Source: Ophiostoma sp. CBS 140.51
Taxonomy: Eukaryota > Ascomycota > Sordariomycetes > Ophiostomatales > Ophiostomataceae
Length of the DNA stretch: 64,000 nt
Direction of reading: 5' to 3'
Assembly (NCBI GenBank): GCA_029298735.1
Contig: JANSLP010000053.1
Location: 88,925-152,924 of the forward strand
A model generated the notes under the pieces. That model was not told the DNA's origin, made no database searches, and saw only the letters and a program-made list of their open reading frames with translations. A program made the translations under genes and the position numbers. Numbering within the stretch: position 1 is the first letter of the stretch; each line of letters opens with the position of its first letter. Below are positions 12,349 through 23,364 of the stretch, piece by piece.

Positions 12349-12871
12349 TAGGACCAGAAGATGATCCTTCGGAAGTTGACAGTGATGACTTTGATTTTGG
12401 CGTTTAAAAACAAAATAGATACCCATGGGACACAATCAGGATACATAAAAGCAATTGCATTTTCCAATATTATTTTCCAATATTTATTTTACGTTTTTGG
12501 GTTCGAAATTTAAATTTACTTTTATTTTTGGAAAAAAAAACCAAAACCAACCAAAAACAAAACAAAACAGATGAGAGAAATTTTACAATCATTGAATATG
12601 GTCCCAAGAATTCCTGTATTATGAAAACCTCTAGATGAATACTAAAATGATATACCAAAAAGTAAATATAAACCCAAACTGTGCTACAAAAGACAGATAA
12701 AAACTAAAACCGCGAATGCACACAAAACTCCTGTACAATGAATGAGTACCCAAGAAAACCATGTGGCCGTAAAACTAGAACCGAAGAAAGACAACAAATG
12801 AAAACCAAAAAGAGAGAGTAAAGACTAATCAGAAACACAGAACGAGGAATAGTATTGTGTTGAGTAGGCTG
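12349..12871. other. Convergent 3' intergenic region (TFIIIA / ZIP transporter)
   Basis: Very A/T-rich (A-runs around 12530-12570 and further A-rich stretches to 12840). It is consistent with 3' ends of two convergent transcripts. No gene is seen. Confidence 0.5.
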
Positions 12872-14881
12872 TTAATGCGTCCCGATGGCATTGCTCAGGC
12901 CCAACAGAAGCATACCCAAAAAGGCGAACCCAACCGTCAGCTGCCGGTTGTGGTGCAGCGTCAGACTCTCCACAAATAGCTGCAGGGCCACGGCAACCAT
13001 GATGCCCGCCGTCACTGCAAAGAGTACACCATAGGCCGTACCGTCACCGGCGTCGCCGCCGTTGCGGGCGCGGTGCCGGAGCCACAGGGCAGCACAAGCG
13101 GCGCCCAACGGTTGACTGAGACCGCCCAAAGCGGCGGCCCACAGGATAGCGCGGATTCGACTGCCCAGGGCCATGTACAGCGGCAAGGCCATGGCGAAAC
13201 CCTCGGCAATGTTGTGCACAAAGAGGGCCATAAAGACGTTGAACCCGAGGGCCGGGTTGGCGTGGTTGGTGGCGAAAGTGATGAAGCCCTCGGGAAACTT
13301 GTGGAGGCCGATAGCCAGCACGGTCTGGAGACCAATCGACAGGAAAGCATTGGCGGGGACGTGGTGGTGATGGGGTTTGCCGCTACTATGGGGCGTGGCG
13401 GCGCCAGCCTCGACATCGCCGTCGCTGTCGTCGTAGTAGTGATCGTGGCCGTGGTCGTGACCGTCGTGACCGTCGTGACCATGATCAAGGTGGCCGTCGT
13501 GGGAGTGGGCGTGGCTGTGACTGTGATCATGCTCGGCATCTTTGGAGTTGTTGCCGACCTCTTCATTAGAAACATTTGTTGACGACTCTCCAGCGCTGAC
13601 GGTAAAGTGGGCGTCCTGGTCGTCCGTCTCATCGTGGCCATGCGCGTGGTCAACATGGTGCCTCCGTACAGTACCGCTGGCACCGGGCGACACGGGCCGG
13701 CTGACGGTCGTGCTGTTCTCGTGACTGTTGTCACCACTGCTCTCCTCGGGCACTACTTCGGGGACGTCAAGTGTAGTGGCAGCCTCCCAGTTGGAGGCCG
13801 TCGACGTTTGCTTGCTTGGCGGGTTGCTCATCAAAGCACTGCTGCGGATGGTGGACGTGGGCGTTCTCAGGACAATGGTTCGCTTGCATTCTTGACCGCA
13901 AGGGTCGGTGTAGCCGTAGCAGGGGCCAAACTCGTCGCAGTTAGATTTGACGTCCTGGACGAAGGAGATGACGCGGTTGCGGACCTCGATCATAGAGGGT
14001 CTGCGCAGGTTCGAGAGAGAGTGTTTGGGTTGGAGGGTGCGTATTGTCGACTGAGCTGACGTTAACTGATCTTGCGCGGTATGGGCAGCCACGACGGCAT
14101 CGTCGCTTCCCGTCGAGAGCTGGCGCTGATGAGAGGGACGGATCATGGACGTCGGAGTGACGGAAGTATCGACACCGGCGCCAGCGAGGAGTGGAGTAGA
14201 CTCCGTTGCGGCGGCGCCGACGTTGGACGAGTGGTGAGAGCCCTGGTGGAAGTACTTGCGGGAAACACGGCGAGGCTTGGTGCCGACGCGGAAGTGGGTG
14301 GCCGGCGAAGGTTCGTGGTGATGACCATGGCCATGGCTGTGTCCGTGTCCATGTCCATGACTGTGACTGTGGGCATGGCCGTCGTGTGATTCGTGATCGT
14401 CCTCGTCGTCCTCGTGGGTGTGGTCACAGTCGACAACATGAGATGGCATGAAGCGATGGATAATGCGAGACACAATCTGCATGCCGACAAAGCCCAGAGC
14501 AAAACCGCCAATCATGAGCAGGCCAGCGACCTGTTCGTTCTGGCCGTCGTTAATGAGGTACCGCTTGGACGATGGCAGCATAGAAAAGAGGGAGGAGAAT
14601 ATCTGCCAGTGTTAGCCATCAGGGTGCTAAGACGAAGGAATATATATATATATATATATATCGTGGACACAGGAACCTACCATAACACCAAAGCTGAGAC
14701 TCAACGAGGATGACAAAAAGGCACTGCTGTCTTGAATGTTAAAGCTCTTCATGCCCGGCAGCTTGCGGATAAAGACATCGACACAGATGATGCAGGCGCC
14801 AAAGACACAGGCGACGGCGCTGATGGCACACAGGATCCATCCGCGTGTGTCGTTGGACATGCCATCGTCTGAGGACGACAT
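12872..14881 (-). CDS. ZRT3: ZIP-family zinc transporter with His-rich loops (Zrt3-like)
   Basis: Exons 14681-14881 and 12872-14602 encode 643 residues. ZIP proteins move Zn2+ or Fe2+ into the cytosol; the Zrt3 type exports zinc from the vacuole. The N-terminal part has three membrane helices (the first CAISAVACVFGACIICVDVF). It is followed by a long His-rich loop (HSHSHGHGHGHSHGHGHHHE) and a second His/Asp-rich loop (HDHSHSHAHSHDGHLDHGHD). The C-terminal half carries the two signature metal-site helices, HKFPEGFITFATNHANP and HNIAEGFAMALPLY, plus further helices to a short tail ending in SNAIGTH. The intron (14603-14679) contains an (AT)11 run. The family is sure; the vacuolar subtype is inferred from the HKxPEG motif and overall layout. 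Confidence 0.88.
14640..14661. repeat. (AT)11 microsatellite inside the ZIP gene intron
   Basis: An uninterrupted 22-base AT run lies within the 77-nt intron, close to its donor side. Length variation here would change intron length without touching the protein. Confidence 0.9.
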
Positions 14882-16643
14882 GGCAACGATGGGTCGAGAC
14901 GACGAAGTCGTCGACGTTCGTGATAGTAGTAGTAGGGGTGGAGAGGACGAGAAGGATGAGAGGAGCGTCTCAAGAGTTCAGACTAAGGAAAGGTTAAGGG
15001 TCCGTCGACGTCACAACCATCGTCTTTGGGGCTAAGGTGAGCCCGTAGCAAGACAAGGACAAGGATGTACGTGGTACAGAGAAGCTTCGTGGAAGACAGA
15101 GATCGAAAACAGATCTAGAAACAAAGAGGGAAAGATGGGAAAAGGAGACGAGACGGAAAGATAGCGCCCGCAGTGGAGGAGACGACTGTAGCGGATAGTG
15201 GGAAGAACGGAGGCAGCGGGCAGCAGACGGCGGTGGCGGGCAGACGGAGGACGTGGGATGGTCAGGGCCTGTGGTCTGGGCCTGCGTGTGCTGTGTGCAG
15301 GTGTGTGTTGGCTGCGTTGGCAGGCGATGGGCTGGCCGTCAAGGTGCGCAAAGTCGCCAAGTGGATGAAGACGATACGAGACGAGACGAAAGACGAGGGC
15401 AGCCTAGCGTGGGGTATAAAGACAGAGTGAAGATGAATATGAGGAATGGGTAGACGCCTGTTCTGCTGTTATGAAGAGAGCGATGTCGCACAAGATGAAG
15501 CTCAATCTGGCGAGAAAGTGGCGTTTGGTGATGTCAGAAGTTTGAAGTTTGTGATGTAAGAGGAAGAGGCCCTTCTCATGCAAATCAGTTGTCTGCTTGC
15601 TCAAAAGATGGAAAGGGCGTTGCAGTCCCCAGAAAGTGGCGGAAGTCGACGGAGAGGGCGGCGAACAAACAAGAGAGACACAAAGTAGAAGTGGAAGACC
15701 GCCAGACGGTCGGACGCAGCAAGGGAGGAGGTCGACTGCAGACTTGGGGAAGGAGCAGTGGTAAGGTAAGCGACCTGTCAAAGTGCAGGCAAAAGAGGAA
15801 AGAGGCGGGATCTACTCTAGATCGCGGCGTCGCGCGGCTGGTGATAGGTCATCAAGGCGCCAATCGCTCAGTGGGTTAGCGTGGGCTAACGACGGCGAGG
15901 CCAGCAGGGTTCTTGTTTCTCGGCTTTCTCAGCTCGAGGAAGGAGCTCGAGAACTCGGGCAGTTGCATTTGGCAGTTTTTAGGCTCACCTGCCCCATTTC
16001 CACAGGGCACCCCCACTAGCCAACCACAGGTGGCGGGTTCGAAACACGCCCTGAAGCAAGGACGGTGGAAGGCTCGTTGGAAGTACCGGCCCAGTAGCCT
16101 TTCTGCCACAATTCACCGCCAAAATGTTGAAATAGGTCAAGTCGCTGAAAGACACTTGTAGATCTACGCCGCCGTTGAATGTTGTGCAATGTCACAATAA
16201 TTGTGAATAAATTGGAAAACACTACTAGAGCTTATGAAATTTCTGTGCGAGAATCTATCTACATTTGAATGATGATGTTGTTGTTGAAATATGTCCCCTC
16301 TCGGGAAGCTCCATCTTCCACCACAGTTAAAGCAGACATAGGCGCTGACGTACTTAAAGATGTTCACAACCACTTTACCCACAGCTCTCTGATTGGCTAG
16401 CTTCTACTCTCTACAACCGGACAGCCGTGCCTGGTGAGGAGAACGGAGAAGGCTGTCAAGCTCCAGGGCTCCGTCAAAGGCTCCACGGGCGCTAAAAATA
16501 ATTTCAGGGGACCACCACCGCGAGCCGGCGCCAAAAACCGAAAAAGGAAAGAAAAAAGTTGACATCGACTTCACGTCGACAAGAGGATCTATTCTCTCGC
16601 CTCAACTTCTTTTTCCCTCCCCTACTCCACCCTGGCGCCAAAT
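14882..16643. promoter_or_regulatory. Divergent promoter region of ZIP transporter and NUC1 genes
   Basis: A 1.76-kb gap between divergent starts. It is purine-rich on the plus strand at 14900-15800 (the pyrimidine-rich leader of the ZIP gene on its own strand). It contains a perfect palindrome TCACAAT-A-ATTGTGA at 16192-16206. No protein gene is supported; tRNA-like fragments near 15858 and 16030 do not fold into a tRNA. Confidence 0.4.
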
Positions 16644-17723
16644 ATGTCGAAATCCACCATTGCCGTGATCGCGGCCGCCAGTGCTGGTGTCGGTGCTGCG
16701 GCTACGGCGGCCATGTTCTCACTGCGGTCCAAGCCGGCCGAGCATGCAACTCCTGTTCCGACAGCCACGACCACAGCTACGACGACGTCCGTTTCGACAG
16801 CAGCTGTGCCAGCCACCAAGGTCTTCTCGGCACCGCCACCTGCTCTGGCACCGGTCCCGGCCCCACTCCCTCCTGTCCCCGCTACGGCCGCCGCTCTCGT
16901 CGACCCGGCCGGCCTCTTCCAGTACGGCTTCCCCGGTCCCGTTAATGATTTGGCCGCCCGCAGCGCCCTGGTCTCGTCCTATGATCGTCGCACACGCAAC
17001 CCCCACTGGGTCGCCGAGCACATCACGCCGGCTTCTCTGGCTGTCCGCGACGGCGACCGCCAGCACAGCAACTTTGTCGAAGACACTGCCGTCCCCGAAA
17101 TCTTCCGCGCCAAGCTCAAGGACTACTTCCGTTCAGGTTTCGACCGTGGCCACCAGGTCCCTGCAGCCGACTGCAAGTGGAGCCAGGATGCCATGAACGA
17201 GACGTTTTTCCTCACCAACATGTGCCCCCAAGTCGGCGAGGGCTTCAACCGGGACTACTGGGCGCACTTTGAAGATTTTTGCCGCCGGCTGACGACCCGC
17301 TACCCGAGCGTCCGCGTTGTGACGGGCCCGCTGTATCTCCCGAAAAAAGACCCTGTGGACAACAAGTGGTACGTCAAGTACGAGATGATTGGCAACCCGC
17401 CGAATGTGGCGGTGCCGACACACTTTTATAAGGTGATTTATGCTGAGACGGTGCCCTCGACGGGCCCTGGCGGTGGGAACCCGGGCACGGGCGCCCCTGT
17501 GGCTCTAGGTGCCTTCGTGCTGCCCAACGCGCCGATCCCCAACGACAAGCCGCTGAGCGACTTTGAGGTGCCCCTGGAGGCCGTGGAGCGGGCTTCGGGT
17601 TTGGAGTTTGCGGCCAAGCTGCCGCCCCAGCGCCGCCGGCGGTTGTGTGCCGAGGCGTCGTGTTCGCTGGTGATCAAGGAGTATGGCGACCGTCAAAAGC
17701 AGGTGACCAAGCAGCGGAGATAG
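16644..17723 (+). CDS. NUC1: Mitochondrial DNA/RNA non-specific endonuclease (EndoG/Nuc1)
   Basis: An intronless 359-residue reading frame. Nuc1/EndoG is an inner-membrane or intermembrane-space nuclease acting in mtDNA turnover and, when released, in nuclear DNA fragmentation. The N-terminus has a hydrophobic segment (about residues 4-26) and a Pro/Thr/Ala-rich linker to about 85. The catalytic ββα-metal domain follows, with the DRGH motif at 167-170 (general-base His170) and the downstream metal-site stretch NETFFLTNMCPQ containing the conserved Asn. The reading continues with DYWAHFEDFCRRL and an ordinary C-terminus rich in Arg/Lys. Length and order of motifs match fungal Nuc1. No missing key residue was noticed. 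Confidence 0.94.
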   Translation: MSKSTIAVIAAASAGVGAAATAAMFSLRSKPAEHATPVPTATTTATTTSVSTAAVPATKVFSAPPPALAPVPAPLPPVPATAAALVDPAGLFQYGFPGPVNDLAARSALVSSYDRRTRNPHWVAEHITPASLAVRDGDRQHSNFVEDTAVPEIFRAKLKDYFRSGFDRGHQVPAADCKWSQDAMNETFFLTNMCPQVGEGFNRDYWAHFEDFCRRLTTRYPSVRVVTGPLYLPKKDPVDNKWYVKYEMIGNPPNVAVPTHFYKVIYAETVPSTGPGGGNPGTGAPVALGAFVLPNAPIPNDKPLSDFEVPLEAVERASGLEFAAKLPPQRRRRLCAEASCSLVIKEYGDRQKQVTKQRR

Positions 17724-17938
17724 GTTTGAGAGGGAGGATGACCTAATTTGAGCATATCTTATACGAGCATTCATAACCAAAGTGACAAACGAAAAAAGTA
17801 AAATTTGACGTAACTCGCTTGATATTACGGAGTATGTTGCACATGATCAAAAAACTACATGAAAGAGTAAACAAAACGCCTCGTGACCATGACTCCAAAG
17901 CACTACCATATCCTTTTTATCTTTCCAGTCAGAGCAAC

Positions 17939-20043
17939 CTATCGCCGCTGTGTGTACTGCCCTCGCTTCTGCTCTTCCCGCAAGCTGTCTTCTTGGCTGG
18001 GGAGAGGTGCACGGTTCCGTTGTCCTCGGTCCTGGCCAAGGCCTGGCAGACCAGGAATACCGCCTGCTCCTCCCAGTCCAGGCAAGATGCCCTGGAAACC
18101 GGGTGGAGGTGGTGGAGGGACCATACCAGCTCCCAGACCGCCTGGTGGTGGTGGAATCGGTGGGAAGTTGCTTCCTGGAGGTGGCGGTGGCAGCTGGAAA
18201 CCGGCCTTCTTCATCAGCTCTAACATGGTCGCCGGGTCGGGCGGGTTCTTCATGTCGACGCCCGGGATCAGCGGCGGGAAAGCACCGCCGGCTGCCAGAA
18301 CACCGGGTGGTGGTGGTGGCGGCGGGATCATGCCCATACCCGGAACACCAGCACCACCGCTGCCGTTGGTCGTCGCACCACCCAGACCAGGTAGTGATAG
18401 ACCTGGCAGCATGGGCGGTGGTTGTACACCATTTGCTGCTGCTTCTGCTGCAGCTACCGCGGCCGCTTGTTGTTGTTGCTTGGACGGCATCTTTTGGTCC
18501 ACCAGGCCTTCGGCCTCGTCCTCCATTTCCTGCTCTTCCTCTTCTTGCCGCTGCCTCCGGTTGCCGCGACGGTCCCATGTACCCTGCGCCTCGGCCGCTG
18601 CCTCGCCAATATGGTACCGGTCGCGCGAGACGTCTTCACCGGGCCGCGCGCGTGTCCAGAACCGCGTGATGCGGTCATTCGAGCCCGACACCAGAATATG
18701 GCCCAGAGGGTGCCAGTCGAGTGACCAAATGGCAAAGTCGTGTGCATAAGGTACGCGGTGCGCTGGGTAGATGCTCTGTGCGGGCGCTGTAGTTGGGTCA
18801 GGGCTGTCATAGGGGGCAACCGTCACCGCCTGACCCGGCGGGGTGTTGGGTTCATCGAGCAAATAATGGAAGAGGGCACCGTCGCCGCCGCCTGTGCTCA
18901 ACAAGTTGCCGTGGATCGGGTGCCAGGCGACAGTTGAGACATCCTTTTCGTGGCCTCGCAACAAACAAATGTCGCGCATCGTGCGCAGGTCAAAGACACG
19001 CGCCGTCTGGTCGCGTGCTGCCGTCGCCAGGCAATTGCCGTGCACGCGCTCAAAGGAGGTCTTTGTAATGGTGTTCTTGTGACCATGCAGTGTCGTCAAG
19101 CACCGGCCTGACCGCGGGTCCCACAGCTTCACCAAGTGGTCCTTGGAGCCGGACACCACCAGTCCCTTTGTCGGATGCCAGTCGCACGTCTTGGCGTCCC
19201 AGCCGTGGCCCGTCAAGGTGGCCTCGGGCCGTGCGGCCGCGAAATCGTAGATTTTCAGGGTAGAATCGTCCGACGCCGTCACAAACTTGGCATCTGTCGG
19301 CGCAAACGCCAAATCACGGATCGGGTCCGTGTGTGCCGACAGGTTCTCAACGTTGTTGAAGTTGGGCTGCCAGTATTTGATGTTGCCGTCGTGGTCGGCC
19401 GAGATCAGCCAGTCGTCGCTGTACGAGTATGCCAGTGCCCGGATGGCCGAGTCGTGCGCCTGCATAATCGTTTCAAAGTTGAACCCTGTGCCGTTCCACA
19501 AGGTAAACTCGCCGCTACTCGAGGCCGTCAACAGGCGGCGGCCCTCGGGCGTCCATCGCACAACGTTGACGGGGTGTTTGATCTTGTTAAGAGACGAGTG
19601 GAGGTGGCGGGTGGGGACGGTGTCGGCGGCGTTGGTGACGCGGGCGACGGGTGGGAGCATGTCGACAATGTAGCTGACGCTCGGCCGTTCAGACTCTGCG
19701 CCGTTGCCGGTGCCGTTGCCATTCCCATAAGAGGCATAGGCGTTGCGGTACTTGGGTTGTCGGTGGCGCATCCAGTGCACCAAGCTTGCGCCGTAGTCGG
19801 TAACGGGGCCTATATTGTCAGCATCTGAGCTCCTCAAATTCAAATACACTCCTTGGTCACGATGTGCTTACGCCGTCCTCGTGCCCGGACAAAGCCTTCG
19901 CCGTCTTGGCCCTGGCCGCCAAACCGGCCGCCATCTTGCCCGCCGTATCGACCACCGCCGTCCTGGCCACCGAATCGTCCACTACCGCCGCCACCACCAC
20001 CTCCACCACCACCGCCGTAGTCCCCTCGTGGATCGTACGCCAT
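17939..20043 (-). CDS. PFS2: Polyadenylation factor subunit Pfs2 (WD40 protein)
   Basis: Exons 19872-20043 and 17939-19809 make 680 residues. Pfs2 is the WD40 scaffold of the cleavage and polyadenylation factor (WDR33 family) that helps read the AAUAAA-type signal. After a Gly-rich start (MAYDPRGDYGGGG, then GRFGGQDGG-type repeats) the intron joins to RRPVTDYGASLVHWMRHRQPKY. Seven WD repeats follow, such as HGWDAKTCDWHPTKGLVVSGS and GHKNTITKTSFERVHGNCLA. The C-terminal ~200 residues are low-complexity with polyproline and Gly runs (PPPPPPPGVLAAGGAFPPL). An upstream in-frame methionine at 20055 would add four residues; I prefer the MAYDPRGD start. Confidence 0.93.
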
Positions 20044-23000
20044 GGTCTTGCGCACGCGCCCGATTGGACAGAGGCTGTGTGTTGAGGAAAGCTCGACGAG
20101 AGCTGGATCAGATGCGGTTCAGCTTTAGGATGTGAGGGTCGTCGTAGGTATAGTAGTCGCCGTTGGGGGCACAATGGGTCGTCGTTTGTCGTTGTGATGT
20201 GCACTGGCCGTCGTGGCGGTCGTCGTGGATGCGCTGTCGCTGCTGTCGTGGTCGTTGATGCGATGCCGTTCTTTGGAGCTGCATTTGGCAGCCGCGCTTT
20301 TTGCACACTGAATCGCGTTTTGGTGCAGCTGGGGTAGTAGCAAAAGAGTGGAGCCCAGCCTCACAACGAAGAGCAGCGCAGAATCCAGAATGGAGCACGG
20401 GCCACTTTAGCTCTGCCATCTGAAGTTGGTCTGGCCGCCGCCTGTGATTGGCCAGAATTGAGCTCTTCAGTTGCCACCACCAAAGTCCGCTTTCGTCACT
20501 ATGAATGTGAGACAGACAGCAAAACGTACCTTTTTTTGTTTCGCTTTTCTTTTTTCCTTTTTTCTTCGTTTCCCAATTTCTATATGTTTTACTCCCCCAA
20601 TCTGCTTCCCCCTGGGGAGGTGTTGATCATTGTCCAACCCCACGGATTCCAGACATGCCGGTCGTTCCTTCCTCGCCCGGCGTTCGGACAAGAATGAACA
20701 CAGCCCTTTCCTCCACGCGTCTGCAATTGCTCGGCTATGAATGCCAATACTTTGTTTTCTCTACATGTCCTTCTTGTCACATCACTAGCTCGCCATCCCT
20801 TTCTATTTTGGGTGCATTTTTAGTCAATTCCTCCCTTATGTACTCCGTATCGAAGTATCGTTTCCTCTCGCTCTCTCTCTCGCCATTTTGTTTCCAAAAG
20901 TCTGCAATCTTTTCCCCGGCCCTGGTGTCCGCGCCGGCCGCTATGATTGGCCCCCGGGCCGCAAAAAGCACAGAACTAAATCGATGCAAGCTGCACAACA
21001 TGGGCGCGGTGTCAGATACATCCACAAGGAAGGGACAAACAAAAACCACAGTCTCCCCACCGCTCCCGAAGGCGGTATGTGTCTTTATCAGGCCTCTGTA
21101 ACACTCCAACGCCTTGTAGCATCTATCGCCTTCCAGCATATACAGCGCCCTTTTGCACTTTCCAGCGAATTTATTGCTTTTAATTTATCTCTTTTTCATC
21201 GTTTTAATTCGTCTCTTCAATTCGTCGGTTCAATCCAGTCCCTCAATCTTACCTTCCAACGCATTCAGTGCTTTCAGAGCGCTATATCGTTGTGCTAAAA
21301 AAAACAAGTCTAAGTGCACAGTGGCCACAGGCCCCCCTGTTGAGCCTCTCTGGTCTTGGCTTTTGATATTACGTTTTGGCTCGGCATGTGGTTTTTGTGC
21401 TCCCCCTTGTGGATGTACCATGCCTTCTGGCCCACAACATGGTGTGCAGGCGGCGGGCAGCCGGTGAGCCGCCGCTGGACAATGATACGTTCCTGGGCAT
21501 GCTTTTAATGTTCTGGACGAGTCCTGGCGTGCATAAGTGTTGTTGCAGAAAGTAGAAGTAGACGCAGACGTGGATGCAGACACAGACTTGGTTGCCCTTG
21601 GTTGCTTCTTCCTTGTTTTATATTTTCAAGATATGAATCTTACGAGTATTCGCCGCTATCTTGGAGTTTCTTTCTTCTTGACTTTTTGCTCGGACCTGTT
21701 GTTCCTGATGTACCTGTCGTTCCTTCCTTGTCTAGATCCTTGGCTGTCTGTCCACGGCATTCCGCGTACTCGTCTCGTTCGCATCTCCATCGACTTCCTC
21801 AATCGTTTCCCCCTCTCCCCGAGCTCCCCCCCTTCGGTTACAGCTCACACCACCATTGCTGCTAGCCGGTGCAACTGTCTCGTCTCTTTTTGTTCTTCGT
21901 TTCTTTTCTCCTCTTGTCCTTTTCTTGCTGTGACTGAGTGACACACCAAACGGCCGCCGTCTGAAAGCTACGACCGTTAGCCGAAGGCCTCTCAGTCCCC
22001 AGTATCGACCCAAGTTTTAGCCTCCAGCCTATCGTGCCAATCCATCGTGGTTGGTCCTTTCAAACTCGATAAATACTGGAGTGATGCCAATCAACGCCAA
22101 TCAGTCGTCAAAACCCCCGCAACATTAGCGAAGTTTCCCGAGCTACAGGGCTGTCGATGATAAGATACAAGCTCGACAAGATAGTGGACATTCATGAAGG
22201 GATGCAACAGATCGATGCAGAATCACAAAGACGTTGCATCTGCCAATGCTTCCCGTGTTTTGTGTAAATGTTCACAATAATTGTAGATTGCATCGATTGC
22301 GCGATAGGGATTTGCTCATTTGCGGGCGAGTATGTGATTGGAATTGCATGCATTCGTCAACAGAGGCGAGTTGTTTTGCCTTGCTTGTCTCTCTCTCTGG
22401 ATGTCTCTCCAGGTCTTTCCACCGTCGGTAACCGTAGTCTTCTATCTGGCGTTTCTTGACTTTGGGAGTATGTCTCTCGACTGTCTCACTCCTTCCCTCT
22501 GCTTTCCTCTTTCGTCCCTTGTCTTGTCTGTTGGTTCCTTCCTGACAGGTACAATAAGAGAGAGATACGGCGAGATATGTGCCTGTTCCAAATTCCATAT
22601 CACACCTCAACACCCCTGGGCGCACTTTGCTGACTCTTGGCCATATCTTTTGTCGTTTTCTTTTTCGTCTTTTTCTCTTGTCTCTTTTTCGTGGTTCCTA
22701 TTTACTCCTGGTCTTGCGTTATTCTCCGCCGTGTTAAGTGGTACGTATCATACCTGCGAAAGCGCCAAATGATATAAACGGTCGTCCCTTCCATCTTTGG
22801 TCGAGTCTTTCTCGAGTCCTTCTCTTTCCTGATCTATCCTACAACGACTTCTCCCGCACCTTCTTCTTTTGTCGATAAAATATTTTCACAGTCGCTCTTA
22901 CTTTCGGCGTTCGATCACATTCTCCTGCATCTTCTTCCTCGCTCTTTCCCATTTTTGTGTCGAGTGTCTTGTCCTGGTTCCGATTCAACCCTTGCCCAGC

Positions 23001-23364
23001 TTAACAGTCGCCACTGCCAATTCCGAGAAAAGAAAACTTGACAGTGCGCAGCCTCGGCCCACAGCATAACGCAACGCCAAAAAAAGCACTGAAATTTTTG
23101 GGTTCGAGCTTTTGGCTGGCTCGCTACGTAACTGGCCCGAGATTCGAGCAAAATTGGCGGCCGCCTGAAAGTCTCCTGTCACAGGCCTGGCCATTACAAC
23201 GCTACCACACGCTCGCCACGCTATTACGTCTAGAAGTCTGCCCCCGAGCTTATTTTTGGGACGGAACCAAGGAGCTCGTTGTCTCTTTGTTATTTTCTTC
23301 CCCTCCCTCCTTTTGAAGTTTTTTTTCTCTTCCCTCTTTTTTTTATCTCTTCTATTTCATCGCC
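20044..23364. other. Long divergent intergenic region (PFS2 / DGAT1)
   Basis: A 3.3-kb stretch with no supportable gene. Open frames on both strands are short, rich in Ser/Leu/Phe from pyrimidine tracts, and show no domain. The last kilobase before 23365 is CT-rich, as expected for a long 5' leader of the acyltransferase gene. An unspliced leader, an upstream-ORF-bearing transcript or a non-coding RNA cannot be excluded by eye. Confidence 0.4.

Noticed and set aside
11013..12467. 484-codon minus-strand frame opposite TFIIIA
   Set aside because: Shadow of a GC-rich zinc-finger gene; no independent support.
15850..16060. tRNA-like pieces (a D-arm-like CGCTCAGTGGGTTAGCG and a GCGGGTTCGAAACACGC T-arm-like stretch)
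   Set aside because: The acceptor stems do not pair, the anticodon arm fails and the spacing (about 190 nt) is wrong; no tRNA can be folded.
21537..21941. 134-codon plus frame in the long gap before DGAT1
   Set aside because: Phe/Leu/Ser-rich reading of pyrimidine tracts with no family resemblance.
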